From Hoeflea prorocentri (GTDB lineage: Bacteria > Pseudomonadota > Alphaproteobacteria > Rhizobiales > Rhizobiaceae): a stretch of DNA of 64,000 nucleotides. Below, piece after piece: positions 25,041 to 34,012 of the stretch. The translations under genes and the position numbers were made by a program. Location: positions 3,410,001 through 3,474,000 of the forward strand of contig NZ_JAPJZI010000001.1 in assembly GCF_027944115.1 (NCBI RefSeq). Reading direction: 5' to 3'. Every line of letters starts with the position of its first letter. The stretch's first letter is position 1. The notes under the pieces were generated by a model, which saw nothing but the letters and a program-made list of their open reading frames with translations, was not told the origin of the DNA and did no database searches.

Positions 25041-27169
25041 GTATTTTCCTCCTGTTGATTTGCATTTTCGATCATCGGTGCCCTGCCTTGCAGCTGATGA
25101 AACGCGAGCAAGGCGAGCGTCAGTACGAGCGCCGGCAGGGCGATCTGCAGATTGGGCGCCAACATCGCGAGGCCGGCGGCCATGCGTAAACCGCGTTCAA
25201 GCACGCTCAGCGGCCGTTTCTCGAAACCGGCCAGTGCTGTCGATATGATCCACATCGCCAGAATGAAGACGGCGATGATCCAGAAAAACGAGACCCAGCT
25301 GATGGTTGCCGGATCGATCATCGCCGCCGAGCGGCCGAGTTCAGAGCCGAAGAGCGGGAACAGAAGCTGGGGCTTGTAAAGAATGGCCGGGTGATAGGCG
25401 AAGACGAAGGGGATCAGGAAACCGGCGACCCCGATGCGGGCGGCAGAAAATCCTGTGCGAATGGGGTTTGCTCCCGCGATCGGCGCAGCGGCAAAGGCCG
25501 CGAGCGCCACGGGCGGAGTTACGGTCGACATCACCGCAAAAAACACGACGAAGAGATGCAGCGTCAGTTCGGGTATGCCAACCGCCTCAATGCCGGAACT
25601 CAGCGCGATCACGATGATGAAATAGGTAGCGCCCGGCGGCAGGCCCATGCCAAGCACGATCGAGCCGAGCGCCACGACGGTGAGCACCATGAACAAGGGT
25701 CCGCCGGCGAGTTGCGCCAGCAAAAGGGAGAGCCGGCCGGCAAAACCCGATAGCTGGATCAGCCCGACGATGAGGCCGATCAGGGCAACAATCACGACAA
25801 TGGATGCGGCCTTCTGACCGGCGTCGACAAACGCGTCCCAGATCCGCTTGCGGTTGCGGAACTCGGGAAAGAGAACCAGGGCCGAGACAAGAGCCGCCAT
25901 GAAGCCATAAAACCCCGCCTTCTGCACGGATGGCTGTGCAAACAGAAAGGTGGAAAGAACCGCCAGCGGAATGATGAAAACCAGGCACTGCACTCTTTCG
26001 GAGCGTGTCAGAGCGGGCCGCGCCTCCTTGGGCAACTTGCCGACACCCTGTCTCAGCGCTTCGAGATAGACGGCCATGAAGGTGCCGATATAGAAAAACA
26101 GGGCCGGCAGGATCGCGGCGACCACGATATAGCGGTATTCGAGTCCGATCTGACCGGCGACAAAAAAGGCGACGACGCCCATGACCGGCGGCATGATCTG
26201 ACCTCCGGTCGACGCCGCGGCCTCGACGGCCCCGGCAAAAGCAGGCTTGAACCCGGCGCGCTTGATGACCGGTATCGTCATGGCACCGGTTGAAACGACA
26301 TTCGAGATTGCTGCGCCGGACAACGTGCCGAAAAGCGCCGACGAGGCGACGGACGCATGCGCAGCCCCGCCGATAAAGCCGCCGGTCAACCGGTTGGCGA
26401 CCTTCATGAGCAGCTCTCCGGCGCCGGAGGCCATCAGTACGGCGCCGAAGACAATAAAAATCAGAACATTGCCGGAGACGACCTGAAGCGGCTGACCAAA
26501 AAGACCACCTGTCTGCGACCAGAAGTTCTGAACCATGGCGCGCATGCTTTGTTCCGGCGTCGCGGCAGCGCCCTGCAGGATCCCCGTCCAGTCCGGCAGA
26601 TAGCCGCGCACAAACAGGTAGACGATCCAGAAGATGCAGAACCAGGCAATGAACGCGCCGAACATGCGCCAGGTCAGGTAAAGACCGATCAGCGCCGCAA
26701 CGGGGAAAAGGATGAAATCGATCCTGTCGGCGGATGGCAGCAAACCTGCATCGGTGGCCGAAATCTCGATGATCCAGAAAGAGAACACCGCAACCGAACC
26801 GAGCGCGAGCAGGCGGTTCAGCCAAGGCGGGCCGGATGTGGGGAAGAGGCCGAGCGCGGCGATGGCGAAGCCGAAGAGGACAGGCAGTCCGAGAATGAAG
26901 CCGGTGGGCTGCAGGAAACTGCGTTCCACGCTGCGCCAGCCGGCGCCCAGCCAGTGTTCGCGCATGAGGAGGCGCTGTTCTCGGCGCGAGAGATCTTCAA
27001 AGCCTTGCGTGGTGTTCTCGATGACCCAGCGGACGAGGTCGCCGATCGGGCCGCCAGCGGCATAGAAGAGGATGACAAGCGCAAAGACGAACGCCATGGC
27101 GTTTCGGACCCGTCGGTCGAGTTGGAGACCAGCCGGCGGCACGGCGTCTTTGGCCTGCGCCTCCGTCAC
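25037..27169 (-). CDS. TRAP transporter fused permease (DctQ-DctM type)
   Basis: This 710-residue multi-spanning membrane protein joins the 4TM small subunit and 12TM large subunit of a TRAP transporter. The DctM-like core is visible in GTLSGAAISNVVSTGAMTIP, the MPPVMGVVAFFVAGQI region and VLGMGLPPGATYFI. It couples substrate entry to an ion gradient and works with the TAXI binding protein encoded just downstream. Both its start and its stop overlap neighbouring genes by four bases, so sulfatase, permease and binding protein are tightly coupled. Confidence 0.93.
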   Translation of the reverse strand: MTEAQAKDAVPPAGLQLDRRVRNAMAFVFALVILFYAAGGPIGDLVRWVIENTTQGFEDLSRREQRLLMREHWLGAGWRSVERSFLQPTGFILGLPVLFGFAIAALGLFPTSGPPWLNRLLALGSVAVFSFWIIEISATDAGLLPSADRIDFILFPVAALIGLYLTWRMFGAFIAWFCIFWIVYLFVRGYLPDWTGILQGAAATPEQSMRAMVQNFWSQTGGLFGQPLQVVSGNVLIFIVFGAVLMASGAGELLMKVANRLTGGFIGGAAHASVASSALFGTLSGAAISNVVSTGAMTIPVIKRAGFKPAFAGAVEAAASTGGQIMPPVMGVVAFFVAGQIGLEYRYIVVAAILPALFFYIGTFMAVYLEALRQGVGKLPKEARPALTRSERVQCLVFIIPLAVLSTFLFAQPSVQKAGFYGFMAALVSALVLFPEFRNRKRIWDAFVDAGQKAASIVVIVALIGLIVGLIQLSGFAGRLSLLLAQLAGGPLFMVLTVVALGSIVLGMGLPPGATYFIIVIALSSGIEAVGIPELTLHLFVVFFAVMSTVTPPVALAAFAAAPIAGANPIRTGFSAARIGVAGFLIPFVFAYHPAILYKPQLLFPLFGSELGRSAAMIDPATISWVSFFWIIAVFILAMWIISTALAGFEKRPLSVLERGLRMAAGLAMLAPNLQIALPALVLTLALLAFHQLQGRAPMIENANQQEENT

Positions 27170-28815
27170 TTTTTTTCCTCTTGCGCGCGCATCGGCGCCG
27201 CGCCGCGATAATGCAGCGTCATTTCCTCGGGCACCTCCGATCCGTCGACAAGAAACGGCAAAATGCCGCGCCGTATGGATTTGCCACGGCTTTCAATGAT
27301 GTCGACATCCGATTTTGTGACGCGCTGCGACATGCGCCGTCCCCATTCGGCAAGACAATCGTAAAGACGGTCGATCTCGGCCTGATGCGTCCCGGTCTTG
27401 GCCAGATCGTGGAACTCCTCGGGGTCTGTCTGAAGATCGAACAGCATCGGCCGGAAACCACCCTCGGCGTGCATCATCTTCCAGCGGCCGTCAAACACCA
27501 TGAAAAGGCGCGCATCGCGCGGTGAAAGGCCAAGCTGCACGCATTGCGGCGTCGAGGAATAGTCGAACTCGCTGATCACGTAGGAACGCCAGTCGGACGG
27601 CTTTTCGCCATGCAGCCACGGCATCAATGAACGGCCTTCTATGATGTGGTCAGGAACGTCTCCGCCGGCAGCCTCGACAAAGGTCGCCGCCAGATCGATG
27701 GATTCGACCAGAGCGTCGCAGGTCGTGCCGCGCGTTGCGCCGGCCTCCTTGCGCGGGTCATAGACGATCATCGGTATCTTGACCGACGGTTCGTGGAACA
27801 GGTCCTTTTCGCCCAGCCAGTGATCGCCCAGATAGTCGCCGTGGTCCGACGTCAGTACGATCATGGTATCATCCATGCGTCCCGTCACTTCCAGATGATC
27901 AAGCAGCCGGCCAAGCTGATCATCGGCCTGTTTGATGAGCCCCATATAGGCCGGGATCACCTTCTGCCTGACGTCCTCGCGCTGGAAGGCCGTTGCGATG
28001 CGATTGCCCATATAGGCTTCATAGACGGGGTGCGGGTCCTCGCGCTCAATACTGTGCCTGAGTGCGGCTGGTACGTGATTGAGCGAATACATGTCGTGAT
28101 AGGGCGCCGGCACGATATAAGGCCAATGGGGCTTGATGAACGAAAGATGCGCGCACCAAGGACCCTCGACCTTTTCCAGAAAACGGATCGCCTCCCCGGT
28201 CAACCAAGGGGTTTCGCTGTCTGCCTCGTCGACATTGGCTGGCTTGTCGGCATTTTCGAACATCCAGCCGGACGCCTTTTCGCCATTCACCGCGGCAGAA
28301 TTGGCAAAGTCGGCCCACGGATTGACACTGTCATAGCCTTTGGACTTCAGATATTCATTGTAGGGGCTGCGCTTCTCATCATAAAAGCCGTCGGGTCCGG
28401 CACCCCAAAGACCATCGTCACGCACCCAGACATCGAAGCCGCATTCGGCCTGGCGCGCGCCGATCATGCTGTCGGGGCTGAGGCCCAGCCGCGCCATGCC
28501 CTCCGCATCGACCTTCATATGGGTCTTGCCAAGCAACCAGCAGTCCATCCCAAGCTTGCGCAGATGGTCGCCCATGGTCATCTCGCCGACCCTGATGGGG
28601 AAACCGTTCCATGCCGCGCCGTGCGAGGACACATAGCGCCCGGTATAGAAGGACATGCGTGACGCGCCGCAGATGGGAGACTGCACATAGGCATTGGTAA
28701 AGCGCACGCCCTTAGCGGCAACCCGGTCGAAATTCGGTGTTTCGAGATGCGGATGACCGGCGCAGCTGAGATAATCGAACCTCAGCTGGTCATACATGAT
28801 GAAAAGAATGTTCAT
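27166..28815 (-). CDS. Cytoplasmic sulfatase / phosphonate monoester hydrolase-like enzyme
   Basis: This is a 549-residue alkaline-phosphatase-superfamily hydrolase. Metal ligands appear at YDQLR (Asp9, Gln10) and TSDHGDYLGDH. The nucleophile motif is CGASR (Cys49 to Arg53) followed by MSFYTGR. In type I sulfatases and phosphonate monoester hydrolases this Cys becomes formylglycine within CxPxR; here the proline is alanine, a variant also known in the family. The overall layout, including the C-terminal DWRSYV and LFDLQTDPEEFHDLA, recalls rhizobial phosphonate monoester hydrolase. There is no signal peptide, so it acts on imported substrate. It is the first gene of the TRAP operon. Confidence 0.85.
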   Translation of the reverse strand: MNILFIMYDQLRFDYLSCAGHPHLETPNFDRVAAKGVRFTNAYVQSPICGASRMSFYTGRYVSSHGAAWNGFPIRVGEMTMGDHLRKLGMDCWLLGKTHMKVDAEGMARLGLSPDSMIGARQAECGFDVWVRDDGLWGAGPDGFYDEKRSPYNEYLKSKGYDSVNPWADFANSAAVNGEKASGWMFENADKPANVDEADSETPWLTGEAIRFLEKVEGPWCAHLSFIKPHWPYIVPAPYHDMYSLNHVPAALRHSIEREDPHPVYEAYMGNRIATAFQREDVRQKVIPAYMGLIKQADDQLGRLLDHLEVTGRMDDTMIVLTSDHGDYLGDHWLGEKDLFHEPSVKIPMIVYDPRKEAGATRGTTCDALVESIDLAATFVEAAGGDVPDHIIEGRSLMPWLHGEKPSDWRSYVISEFDYSSTPQCVQLGLSPRDARLFMVFDGRWKMMHAEGGFRPMLFDLQTDPEEFHDLAKTGTHQAEIDRLYDCLAEWGRRMSQRVTKSDVDIIESRGKSIRRGILPFLVDGSEVPEEMTLHYRGAAPMRAQEEKK

Positions 28816-28888
28816 GCGCGGCCTCCCGTCCGCCGGCCCGAGATTTTGAGCCTGCCTTATCCTAGGATGCGCGACATCATGGGAGCAG

Positions 28889-28924
28889 TATCATTTTTTG
28901 ATATGATATAACTCTGAGTTATAT
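28889..28924. promoter_or_regulatory. Two adjacent palindromes upstream of the sulfatase operon
   Basis: TATCA-N5-TGATA (28889-28903) lies next to a 19-base element with nine-base arms around a central T (28906-28924: ATATAACTC and GAGTTATAT). Both lie in the 125-base gap between the end of the LysR gene and the sulfatase start. They are the best candidates for binding sites of that LysR protein and for the operon promoter. Confidence 0.45.
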
Positions 28925-28940
28925 GAAAGAGAGGCTGGTA

Positions 28941-29849
28941 CTAGGGCCGCAAAACGCCGTCCAACTGGCCGGCAGCATTGCACATACAATCGTGAAAGAA
29001 CTGGGCCGCCGGTGTCAAAGGCCGCAGCGACGCGGTGCTGATCGCGATCGGCAAAGGCTTGATTTCCTCATCAAGGGCGATCTTGGAAATCCGCCATCGC
29101 GCTTCCAGCCCCTTGATGGAAGGTGTCGGAAACGTCGCGCATAAATCGCTGTCCTCGATCATCGACAAAAGAGCAATAACCGAATCGGACGTTGTCAGGG
29201 GAACCGGCGCCTCAATACCCATCGCCGCAAAATGCTGCGCAAAGACGGGGCGGCGGTCCCTCGGTCCGATCAGCAGCCAGTCCGCATCTTTCAGTTCTTC
29301 AAGGGAGCGCGCGGCAGCGTAACGGGAATTGCGTCCGGTGATTACGGAAATCGGAGCCCGAAACAGCCTGGTGACTGTCAGGCCATTGGCCTCATCGGCC
29401 TGCGGTGCAGGGCCGATGACGATATCGCACTGTCCCTCTCTCAGCGGGCGGAAGGCAGATGGCGCATTGCCGGCATTGACCTGCACATGGACGGCCGGAA
29501 AACGGGTGCGAAACCGCCGCATGACAGGCGGAATGAGCCGTGTCGCCGTCAAGGGCGACACGATCACCGTGAGATCGCCCGTCAGCTCACCGCGCAACTG
29601 CGACATCTCGTCTTGCAACCGGCGCATTTCGTCCTTGATGACATGGGCCCGACGAAGGACAACCTGTCCGTGTCGCGTCGGCACGACACCGCGCGGCCCC
29701 CTTTCAAAGATCGCGACACCCAGATCCGCTTCGGCCTGACGCAGCGCCTTTGAGACGGCCGGCTGGGACTTGCCAAGGATCACCGCGGCCCCGCGAATGC
29801 TGCTGGCCGTCTCGATAGCCAGAATAAGGTTGATATACTGTAGCTGCAT
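28941..29849 (-). CDS. LysR-family regulator of the sulfatase/TRAP operon
   Basis: This is a 302-residue LysR regulator with an N-terminal HTH (ASSIRGAAVILGKSQPAVSK, then RQAEADLGVAIFERG) and an effector domain (DLTVIVSPLTATRLIPPVM onward). I chose the ATG at 29849 because it gives the family N-terminus QLQYINLILAIE; the longer frame upstream has no family similarity. It lies directly upstream of, and on the same strand as, the sulfatase, permease and TAXI genes. Two palindromes lie between, so it probably controls that operon. Confidence 0.88.
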   Translation of the reverse strand: MQLQYINLILAIETASSIRGAAVILGKSQPAVSKALRQAEADLGVAIFERGPRGVVPTRHGQVVLRRAHVIKDEMRRLQDEMSQLRGELTGDLTVIVSPLTATRLIPPVMRRFRTRFPAVHVQVNAGNAPSAFRPLREGQCDIVIGPAPQADEANGLTVTRLFRAPISVITGRNSRYAAARSLEELKDADWLLIGPRDRRPVFAQHFAAMGIEAPVPLTTSDSVIALLSMIEDSDLCATFPTPSIKGLEARWRISKIALDEEIKPLPIAISTASLRPLTPAAQFFHDCMCNAAGQLDGVLRP

Positions 29850-29996
29850 GGTCGTGCGATTAGACCCGACCGGGCCGAAGAAGGAAAGCCGCGACAGGTC
29901 TTTCGAAGACCACAAAACACCAAAATCCCGGTCAAAAGCGTGCGATCGGGCGGTTGCCAACCTATATCAAGGGAACCCAATTTCCAGGAGGCCTCC

Positions 29997-30974
29997 ATGT
30001 CCGTTTCAGATCAGGTTCCGACACAATCCGGTTTCCACGCCAAGAGCAGCGGCGCGGAGGTCCTTGCCGATATCGATCTTGCCGGCAAGACGGCAATCGT
30101 CACAGGCGGCTATAGCGGGATCGGACTTGAGACCGTCCGCGGGCTTGCCGGCAAGGGCGCATCCGTCATAGTGCCTGTCCGCACGCCGGAAAAGGCGAAA
30201 GATGCGCTCGCGGGCGTGGATGGCAACGTCACCACGGCTCCGATGGACCTGGCGGATCTCGCCTCGGTCAGCAGCTTTGTCGGCGATGTGCTGAACGCAC
30301 ATATGAGGCTCGACCTTCTCATAAACAATGCCGGGATCATGGCGTGCCCCGAGGCCCGGGTCGGCCCCGGCTGGGAATCCCAGTTCGGCGTCAACCATAT
30401 GGGACATTTTGCGCTGACGACCGGCCTGATGCCGCTTCTGCGGAAGACGCAGGGGGCGCGGGTCGTAGCGCTCTCGTCGACCGCACACAAGGTCTCCGAT
30501 ATCCTTTGGGACGACATCAACTACGAGAACAGCCCCTATGACAAATGGCAGGCTTACGGTCAGGCGAAGACCGCCAATGCGCTGTTCGCCAATGCGTTGT
30601 CGCTGCGGCTGAAAGATGCGGGCGGTCTCGCCTTCTCGGTCCATCCGGGCGGCATATTCACGCCCTTGCAACGGCACCTGCCCCAGGAGGAAATGATCGC
30701 CCTTGGCTGGCTGGAGGAGAACGGCGAGCCATCCGAACTGGCCAAACAGGGGTTCAAGACGCCGGAACAGGGATGTTCCACGACCCTTTGGGCTGCAACA
30801 TCCGCCAAGCTTGAAGGCAAGCCGGGCGTTTATTGCGAGGACGCCGACATTGCAGCGCCGACCGACCCCGAAAGCCCAACGGCCCGCTATTTCGGAGTCG
30901 ACGCACATGCCTGCAGCGATGAGAACGCCGAGCGGCTGTGGGAGATCAGCGAACGCTTTCTCAAGGCGGCCTGA
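29997..30974 (+). CDS. SDR-family oxidoreductase (retinol-dehydrogenase-like)
   Basis: This 325-residue short-chain dehydrogenase has nucleotide motif TGGYSGIGLETVRGL, then NNAGIMACPE, a serine in ALSSTAHKV and the active-site YGQAK. It belongs to the longer WWOX/RDH-like SDR group. AGGAG six bases before the ATG at 29997 decides the start; an upstream in-frame ATG at 29940 lies in the LysR leader region. It is divergent from the LysR gene at 28941-29849 across about 147 bases, so that regulator might also act on it. The substrate is unknown. Confidence 0.87.
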   Translation: MSVSDQVPTQSGFHAKSSGAEVLADIDLAGKTAIVTGGYSGIGLETVRGLAGKGASVIVPVRTPEKAKDALAGVDGNVTTAPMDLADLASVSSFVGDVLNAHMRLDLLINNAGIMACPEARVGPGWESQFGVNHMGHFALTTGLMPLLRKTQGARVVALSSTAHKVSDILWDDINYENSPYDKWQAYGQAKTANALFANALSLRLKDAGGLAFSVHPGGIFTPLQRHLPQEEMIALGWLEENGEPSELAKQGFKTPEQGCSTTLWAATSAKLEGKPGVYCEDADIAAPTDPESPTARYFGVDAHACSDENAERLWEISERFLKAA

Positions 30975-30988
30975 ACGCAGGTGGCCCG

Positions 30989-31008
30989 GCCTCGCCTGAG
31001 GCTTCATT
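30989..31008. terminator. Short hairpin between convergent SDR and rhodanese genes
   Basis: GCCTC-GCCT-GAGGC (30989-31002) followed by TTCATTT could act as a weak terminator for the SDR gene. The stem is only five base pairs. Confidence 0.35.
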
Positions 31009-31013
31009 TCGCC

Positions 31014-31415
31014 CTAGCCGTCATCCCCGACGCGCTCGACCGGCCCGCCCTGTTCTTCCCAGGTGGAGAAACCTTCTCTTAAATGCGCCGCTTCAAAGCC
31101 CATATCCTTCAGCGTTGAAACCGTGAGGGCCGAGCGCCACCCGCTCGCGCAGTGAATGATGAAGGTCTTGTCTTTGCCGAATATGTCCTTGAAATAGGGA
31201 CTGTCCGGGTCCACCCAGAATTCAATCATGCCGCGCGGGGCGTGGAAGCTGCCAGGTATGTAGCCGGTGCGCTGCCTTTCGCGTATATCGCGTATGTCGA
31301 CGACGACGATATCCGGATCACCGAGTTTGCAGATCAGGTCCTTCGTTTCGATTTCCTCGATACGCGCACGCGCCGCGGCCACCATTTCCGCTGAGGATAT
31401 TTTTAGCTTCTTCAT
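31014..31415 (-). CDS. Single-domain rhodanese-like protein
   Basis: This is a 133-residue rhodanese-homology protein. The domain runs from about residue 25 to the end, with DIVVVDIRDIRERQRTGYIPG, then HAPRGMIEFW and the active-site loop CASGWR (Cys89). The loop is six residues long with a terminal Arg, the sulfurtransferase form rather than the seven-residue phosphatase-like form. It may take part in sulfur transfer or cyanide or sulfide handling. No signal peptide is seen. The 146 bases upstream of its start contain nothing else I recognise. Confidence 0.88.
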   Translation of the reverse strand: MKKLKISSAEMVAAARARIEEIETKDLICKLGDPDIVVVDIRDIRERQRTGYIPGSFHAPRGMIEFWVDPDSPYFKDIFGKDKTFIIHCASGWRSALTVSTLKDMGFEAAHLREGFSTWEEQGGPVERVGDDG

Positions 31416-31561
31416 CGATCCCCCGTCATCTTGAGCGGTTATATTGCAAGTGGCGAAATATGGCGGATAGCCTTGGCCAGATCAATTGCCGGCTGGCTTC
31501 GGCGGTGACATGAGCGACACCCGCATGTCAGCTTCCAACGGTTGACTGAGAGTGCCACCTG

Positions 31562-32002
31562 TCAGCCCTCATCGAACGCGCCATCCCAGCCGAAATAGAC
31601 GCCTTTCAGTTCGTCTCCACGCAGCTTTCGATAAAGCGCAAGAGCGGGGCCGTTATCGGCTTCCGTGCCAAGCCAGATGCCCTGACAACCGCGTGCACGT
31701 GCTATTTCAAACAGTTTTTCCGTCACCGCCCGGCCGATGCCCTGGCGCAGATGGCTGTCCCTTACGCCGACTTCATTGACAAACATCGACGGCTTTTTGT
31801 CAGGATGGAGAAGGATACAGCCAGAGGCCATGCCAACGGCGAGATCGCCATCAAAGGCCAAGACAAGTTCATGCAGCGGATCGGACAGAAATGCCGCAGC
31901 CTGCGCCGGATCAATGGGGTTGTCGAACAACCCTTCCTCCACTTTCAAAAGCAGCGGCAAATCGTCGGCCTGCAAGTGGCGAAGCGTTACGTGTCTGGTC
32001 AT
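31562..32002 (-). CDS. GNAT-family N-acetyltransferase
   Basis: This 146-residue GNAT protein has the acetyl-CoA binding motif A, visible as VRDSHLRQGIGRAVTEKLFEIA, followed by GIWLGTEADNGPALALYRKL. The acceptor is unknown; this subgroup includes aminoglycoside-acetyltransferase-like proteins such as AAC(3)-I relatives, but sequence alone does not justify a resistance call. ATG at 32002 is preferred; GTG at 32008 in the same frame is an alternative. Confidence 0.82.
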   Translation of the reverse strand: MTRHVTLRHLQADDLPLLLKVEEGLFDNPIDPAQAAAFLSDPLHELVLAFDGDLAVGMASGCILLHPDKKPSMFVNEVGVRDSHLRQGIGRAVTEKLFEIARARGCQGIWLGTEADNGPALALYRKLRGDELKGVYFGWDGAFDEG

Positions 32003-32028
32003 TCTCACCGTATGTTTCTAATTAAGAC

Positions 32029-32427
32029 CTAAGTTGGCTCCGGATGCCCTTCGGATTGTGGGGCGTTATCGCAGATTTCATACCACGCCGGCTTTTCCGA
32101 GACGAACTCGTGAAACTGATTTTTCAGGCTGATTTGCGTATCGAGAGCATTTGCCGCGACGGGGAAACTCTCGTCTTCCGAGAGGATTTCGCCAAGTGAT
32201 GTTCCGCAAATCCCGCAAAAGCACCGGCCATATTTATAGGGGGTCTCCGGCTTGTACAAAACCACGTTCTCCTTGCCCTCAATCCAGGTCAGACTTTCCT
32301 TCTTTACAAAGACAATGGTGCTTGCGCCGGCCTTTCGGCACCGCGAGCAATGGCATGTGCCCATGACCGACGGTTCGCACGACAGTTGAAATTTGACTGC
32401 TTTGCAGCAGCAGCTCCCTTCAATCAT
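32029..32427 (-). CDS. GFA-family (CENP-V/GFA) zinc protein
   Basis: This 132-residue protein has the GFA fold. The zinc-binding set is CCCKAVKF near the N-terminus, CHCSRCRKAG for the structural site and CFCGICGTSLG toward the C-terminus. The family includes glutathione-dependent formaldehyde-activating enzyme, but most members are of unknown function. ATG at 32427 was preferred because it gives MIEGSCCCKAV, the family start, and GGGAG lies ten bases upstream. Confidence 0.88.
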   Translation of the reverse strand: MIEGSCCCKAVKFQLSCEPSVMGTCHCSRCRKAGASTIVFVKKESLTWIEGKENVVLYKPETPYKYGRCFCGICGTSLGEILSEDESFPVAANALDTQISLKNQFHEFVSEKPAWYEICDNAPQSEGHPEPT

Positions 32428-32530
32428 TTGACCACATCTCCCGGTTCGAGCTCCATATGAATGAGAACAATACAAGAACATTTGACGCAGGACAATATCG
32501 GGAACAGGCGCTAACAGGCTTCGAGAACAG

Positions 32531-33283
32531 TCAGGTCTTGTTTATCGAGTTTCCGCCATCGGCGATCAGAGCGCTCCCGGTAACGAAGGACGACCGGTCA
32601 GAAATGAGGAAAAGCGCGGCCTGAGCGATTTCCGATGGATCGGCCATCCGTTTCAGCGCGTGAAGGCTGCTGACCCATTCATGCGTTTGCGGGTCATCGC
32701 CGGCCATTTCAGTTCTGGTGCCGCCGGGCAACAATGCATTGACGCGGATATTGTCGGCACCATGTTCAGCCGCCAGGACCTGTGTCATGCCGATGAGACC
32801 GGCCTTGCTGGCGGCGTAGGCCCCCATTCCGGGAAGTCCGATCGTGTGCCCCACGAATGACGACGTAAAAACGATAGACCCGCCGCCGCGTTTGGCGATT
32901 GGCGGAATCTGATGCTTCGCAGCATAAAACCCGCTGGTCAGGTTTGTGCTGATGACCTTTTGCCAATTGTCTTCGTCCATATCGGGCACAGGTCCCATCT
33001 CGCCCACGATCCCGGCATTGTTGAACGCGCCATCGAGGCCGCCAAATCTTTCGGTAGCCAGTGCTACCAGATCGGCCGCGTATTGCCCGTCACCCACATC
33101 GCCGGCAAGACAGGCGGCCTGCCCGCCGATCCGGCCGATTTCACCGGCGAGCCCTTCCAGCAGTGCCGCGCGTCTTGCGCCGAGGACGACATTCGCGCCC
33201 TCGGTCGCAAAACATCTTGCAGCCTCGGCGCCGATGCCGCTGCTTGCGCCCGTTACGATGATTGTCTTTCCGTCCAACACCAT
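32531..33283 (-). CDS. SDR-family oxidoreductase (glucose-1-dehydrogenase-like)
   Basis: This is a classical SDR of 250 residues with TGASSGIGAEAARCF for the nucleotide, FNNAGIVGEMG, a catalytic serine in VFTSSFVGH and YAASK. The C-terminus reads LIADGGNSINKT. ATG at 33283 follows GGAGA at proper distance; an ATG four codons upstream has a poorer site. It stands alone between a GFA gene and the divergent yciB, so no pathway can be proposed. Confidence 0.88.
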   Translation of the reverse strand: MVLDGKTIIVTGASSGIGAEAARCFATEGANVVLGARRAALLEGLAGEIGRIGGQAACLAGDVGDGQYAADLVALATERFGGLDGAFNNAGIVGEMGPVPDMDEDNWQKVISTNLTSGFYAAKHQIPPIAKRGGGSIVFTSSFVGHTIGLPGMGAYAASKAGLIGMTQVLAAEHGADNIRVNALLPGGTRTEMAGDDPQTHEWVSSLHALKRMADPSEIAQAALFLISDRSSFVTGSALIADGGNSINKT

Positions 33284-33440
33284 GTGTCTCTCCATTCTTC
33301 AGGCTTTGAGAGACGTTTAGGTTTTCTACAGTGCTCCGGGCATCCCGGTTCTTGCGGGAGTATTTGCGTGGCTGCATGTTCGGGTCTGCCAATGCCACAT
33401 AGGCAATCCCAATTTCAATTCGCCGCCCTATATCGGCTTC

Positions 33441-34004
33441 ATGCTTTGGTTATTCAGCGCCGTTGAAGAGCTGCTGCCGGTTCTGGCTTTCTTCGTCGTG
33501 CAACAGTCTTACAGTTTTGAAGCCGGCCTCGTGGTCATGGTGCTGCTGGTACTCGCGCTGCTGGCCGTGTCATACGGGTTCGGGCGGGCGGCGCCGCGCT
33601 TTGCCGTGGCAAGCACAATCGCGCTCCTGATCTTTTCCGTGCCCAGTATCGTGACGGGCAACAGCACCTTTTTTCAGATCTCGGACACGATCCTCGACGG
33701 TCTGTTCGCGTTTCTCCTTCTGGGGAGCCGGGCGCTCGATTTTCCGGTTCTGAAATATCTTTTCGGACGGGTGTTTGCGATCACGGACGAGGCGTGGCGG
33801 ATTCTGTCGCTGCGCTGGGGCCTTTTGTTCGTGGTGCTGGCGGTGCTGAACGAATTTTTCCGGCTCGGCTATTCGGAAGAGGTCTGGGCTTACTTCAAGC
33901 TTTTCTCCACCATCTTCATTCTGCTTTTCGGCTGCTACCAGTTCACGCTGTCGGCCAGGATGCGCATTCCGGGCGAATCGAACCGGCTCGGGCTGCGGGT
34001 CTGA
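33441..34004 (+). CDS. yciB: YciB/IspZ family inner-membrane protein
   Basis: This 187-residue protein has five or so membrane spans. It matches YciB (intracellular septation protein A family), with GNSTFFQISDTILDGLFAFLLL in the middle and TDEAWRILSLRWGLLFV, then LNEFFRLGYSEEVWAYFKLF toward the C-terminus. In other bacteria YciB influences cell-envelope synthesis and division. No convincing ribosome-binding site precedes the ATG at 33441, so the true start might differ slightly. Its stop lies nine bases from the end of the convergent LysR gene. Confidence 0.88.
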   Translation: MLWLFSAVEELLPVLAFFVVQQSYSFEAGLVVMVLLVLALLAVSYGFGRAAPRFAVASTIALLIFSVPSIVTGNSTFFQISDTILDGLFAFLLLGSRALDFPVLKYLFGRVFAITDEAWRILSLRWGLLFVVLAVLNEFFRLGYSEEVWAYFKLFSTIFILLFGCYQFTLSARMRIPGESNRLGLRV

Positions 34005-34012
34005 CGCAGAAC

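Noticed and set aside
24051-25058. 335-codon open frame opposite the TAXI binding-protein gene
   Set aside because: Antisense shadow of a gene with signal peptide and clear TAXI motifs.
31562-32002. Aminoglycoside acetyltransferase (resistance gene) call for the GNAT protein
   Set aside because: GNAT fold alone does not support it and no mobile or resistance context is present.
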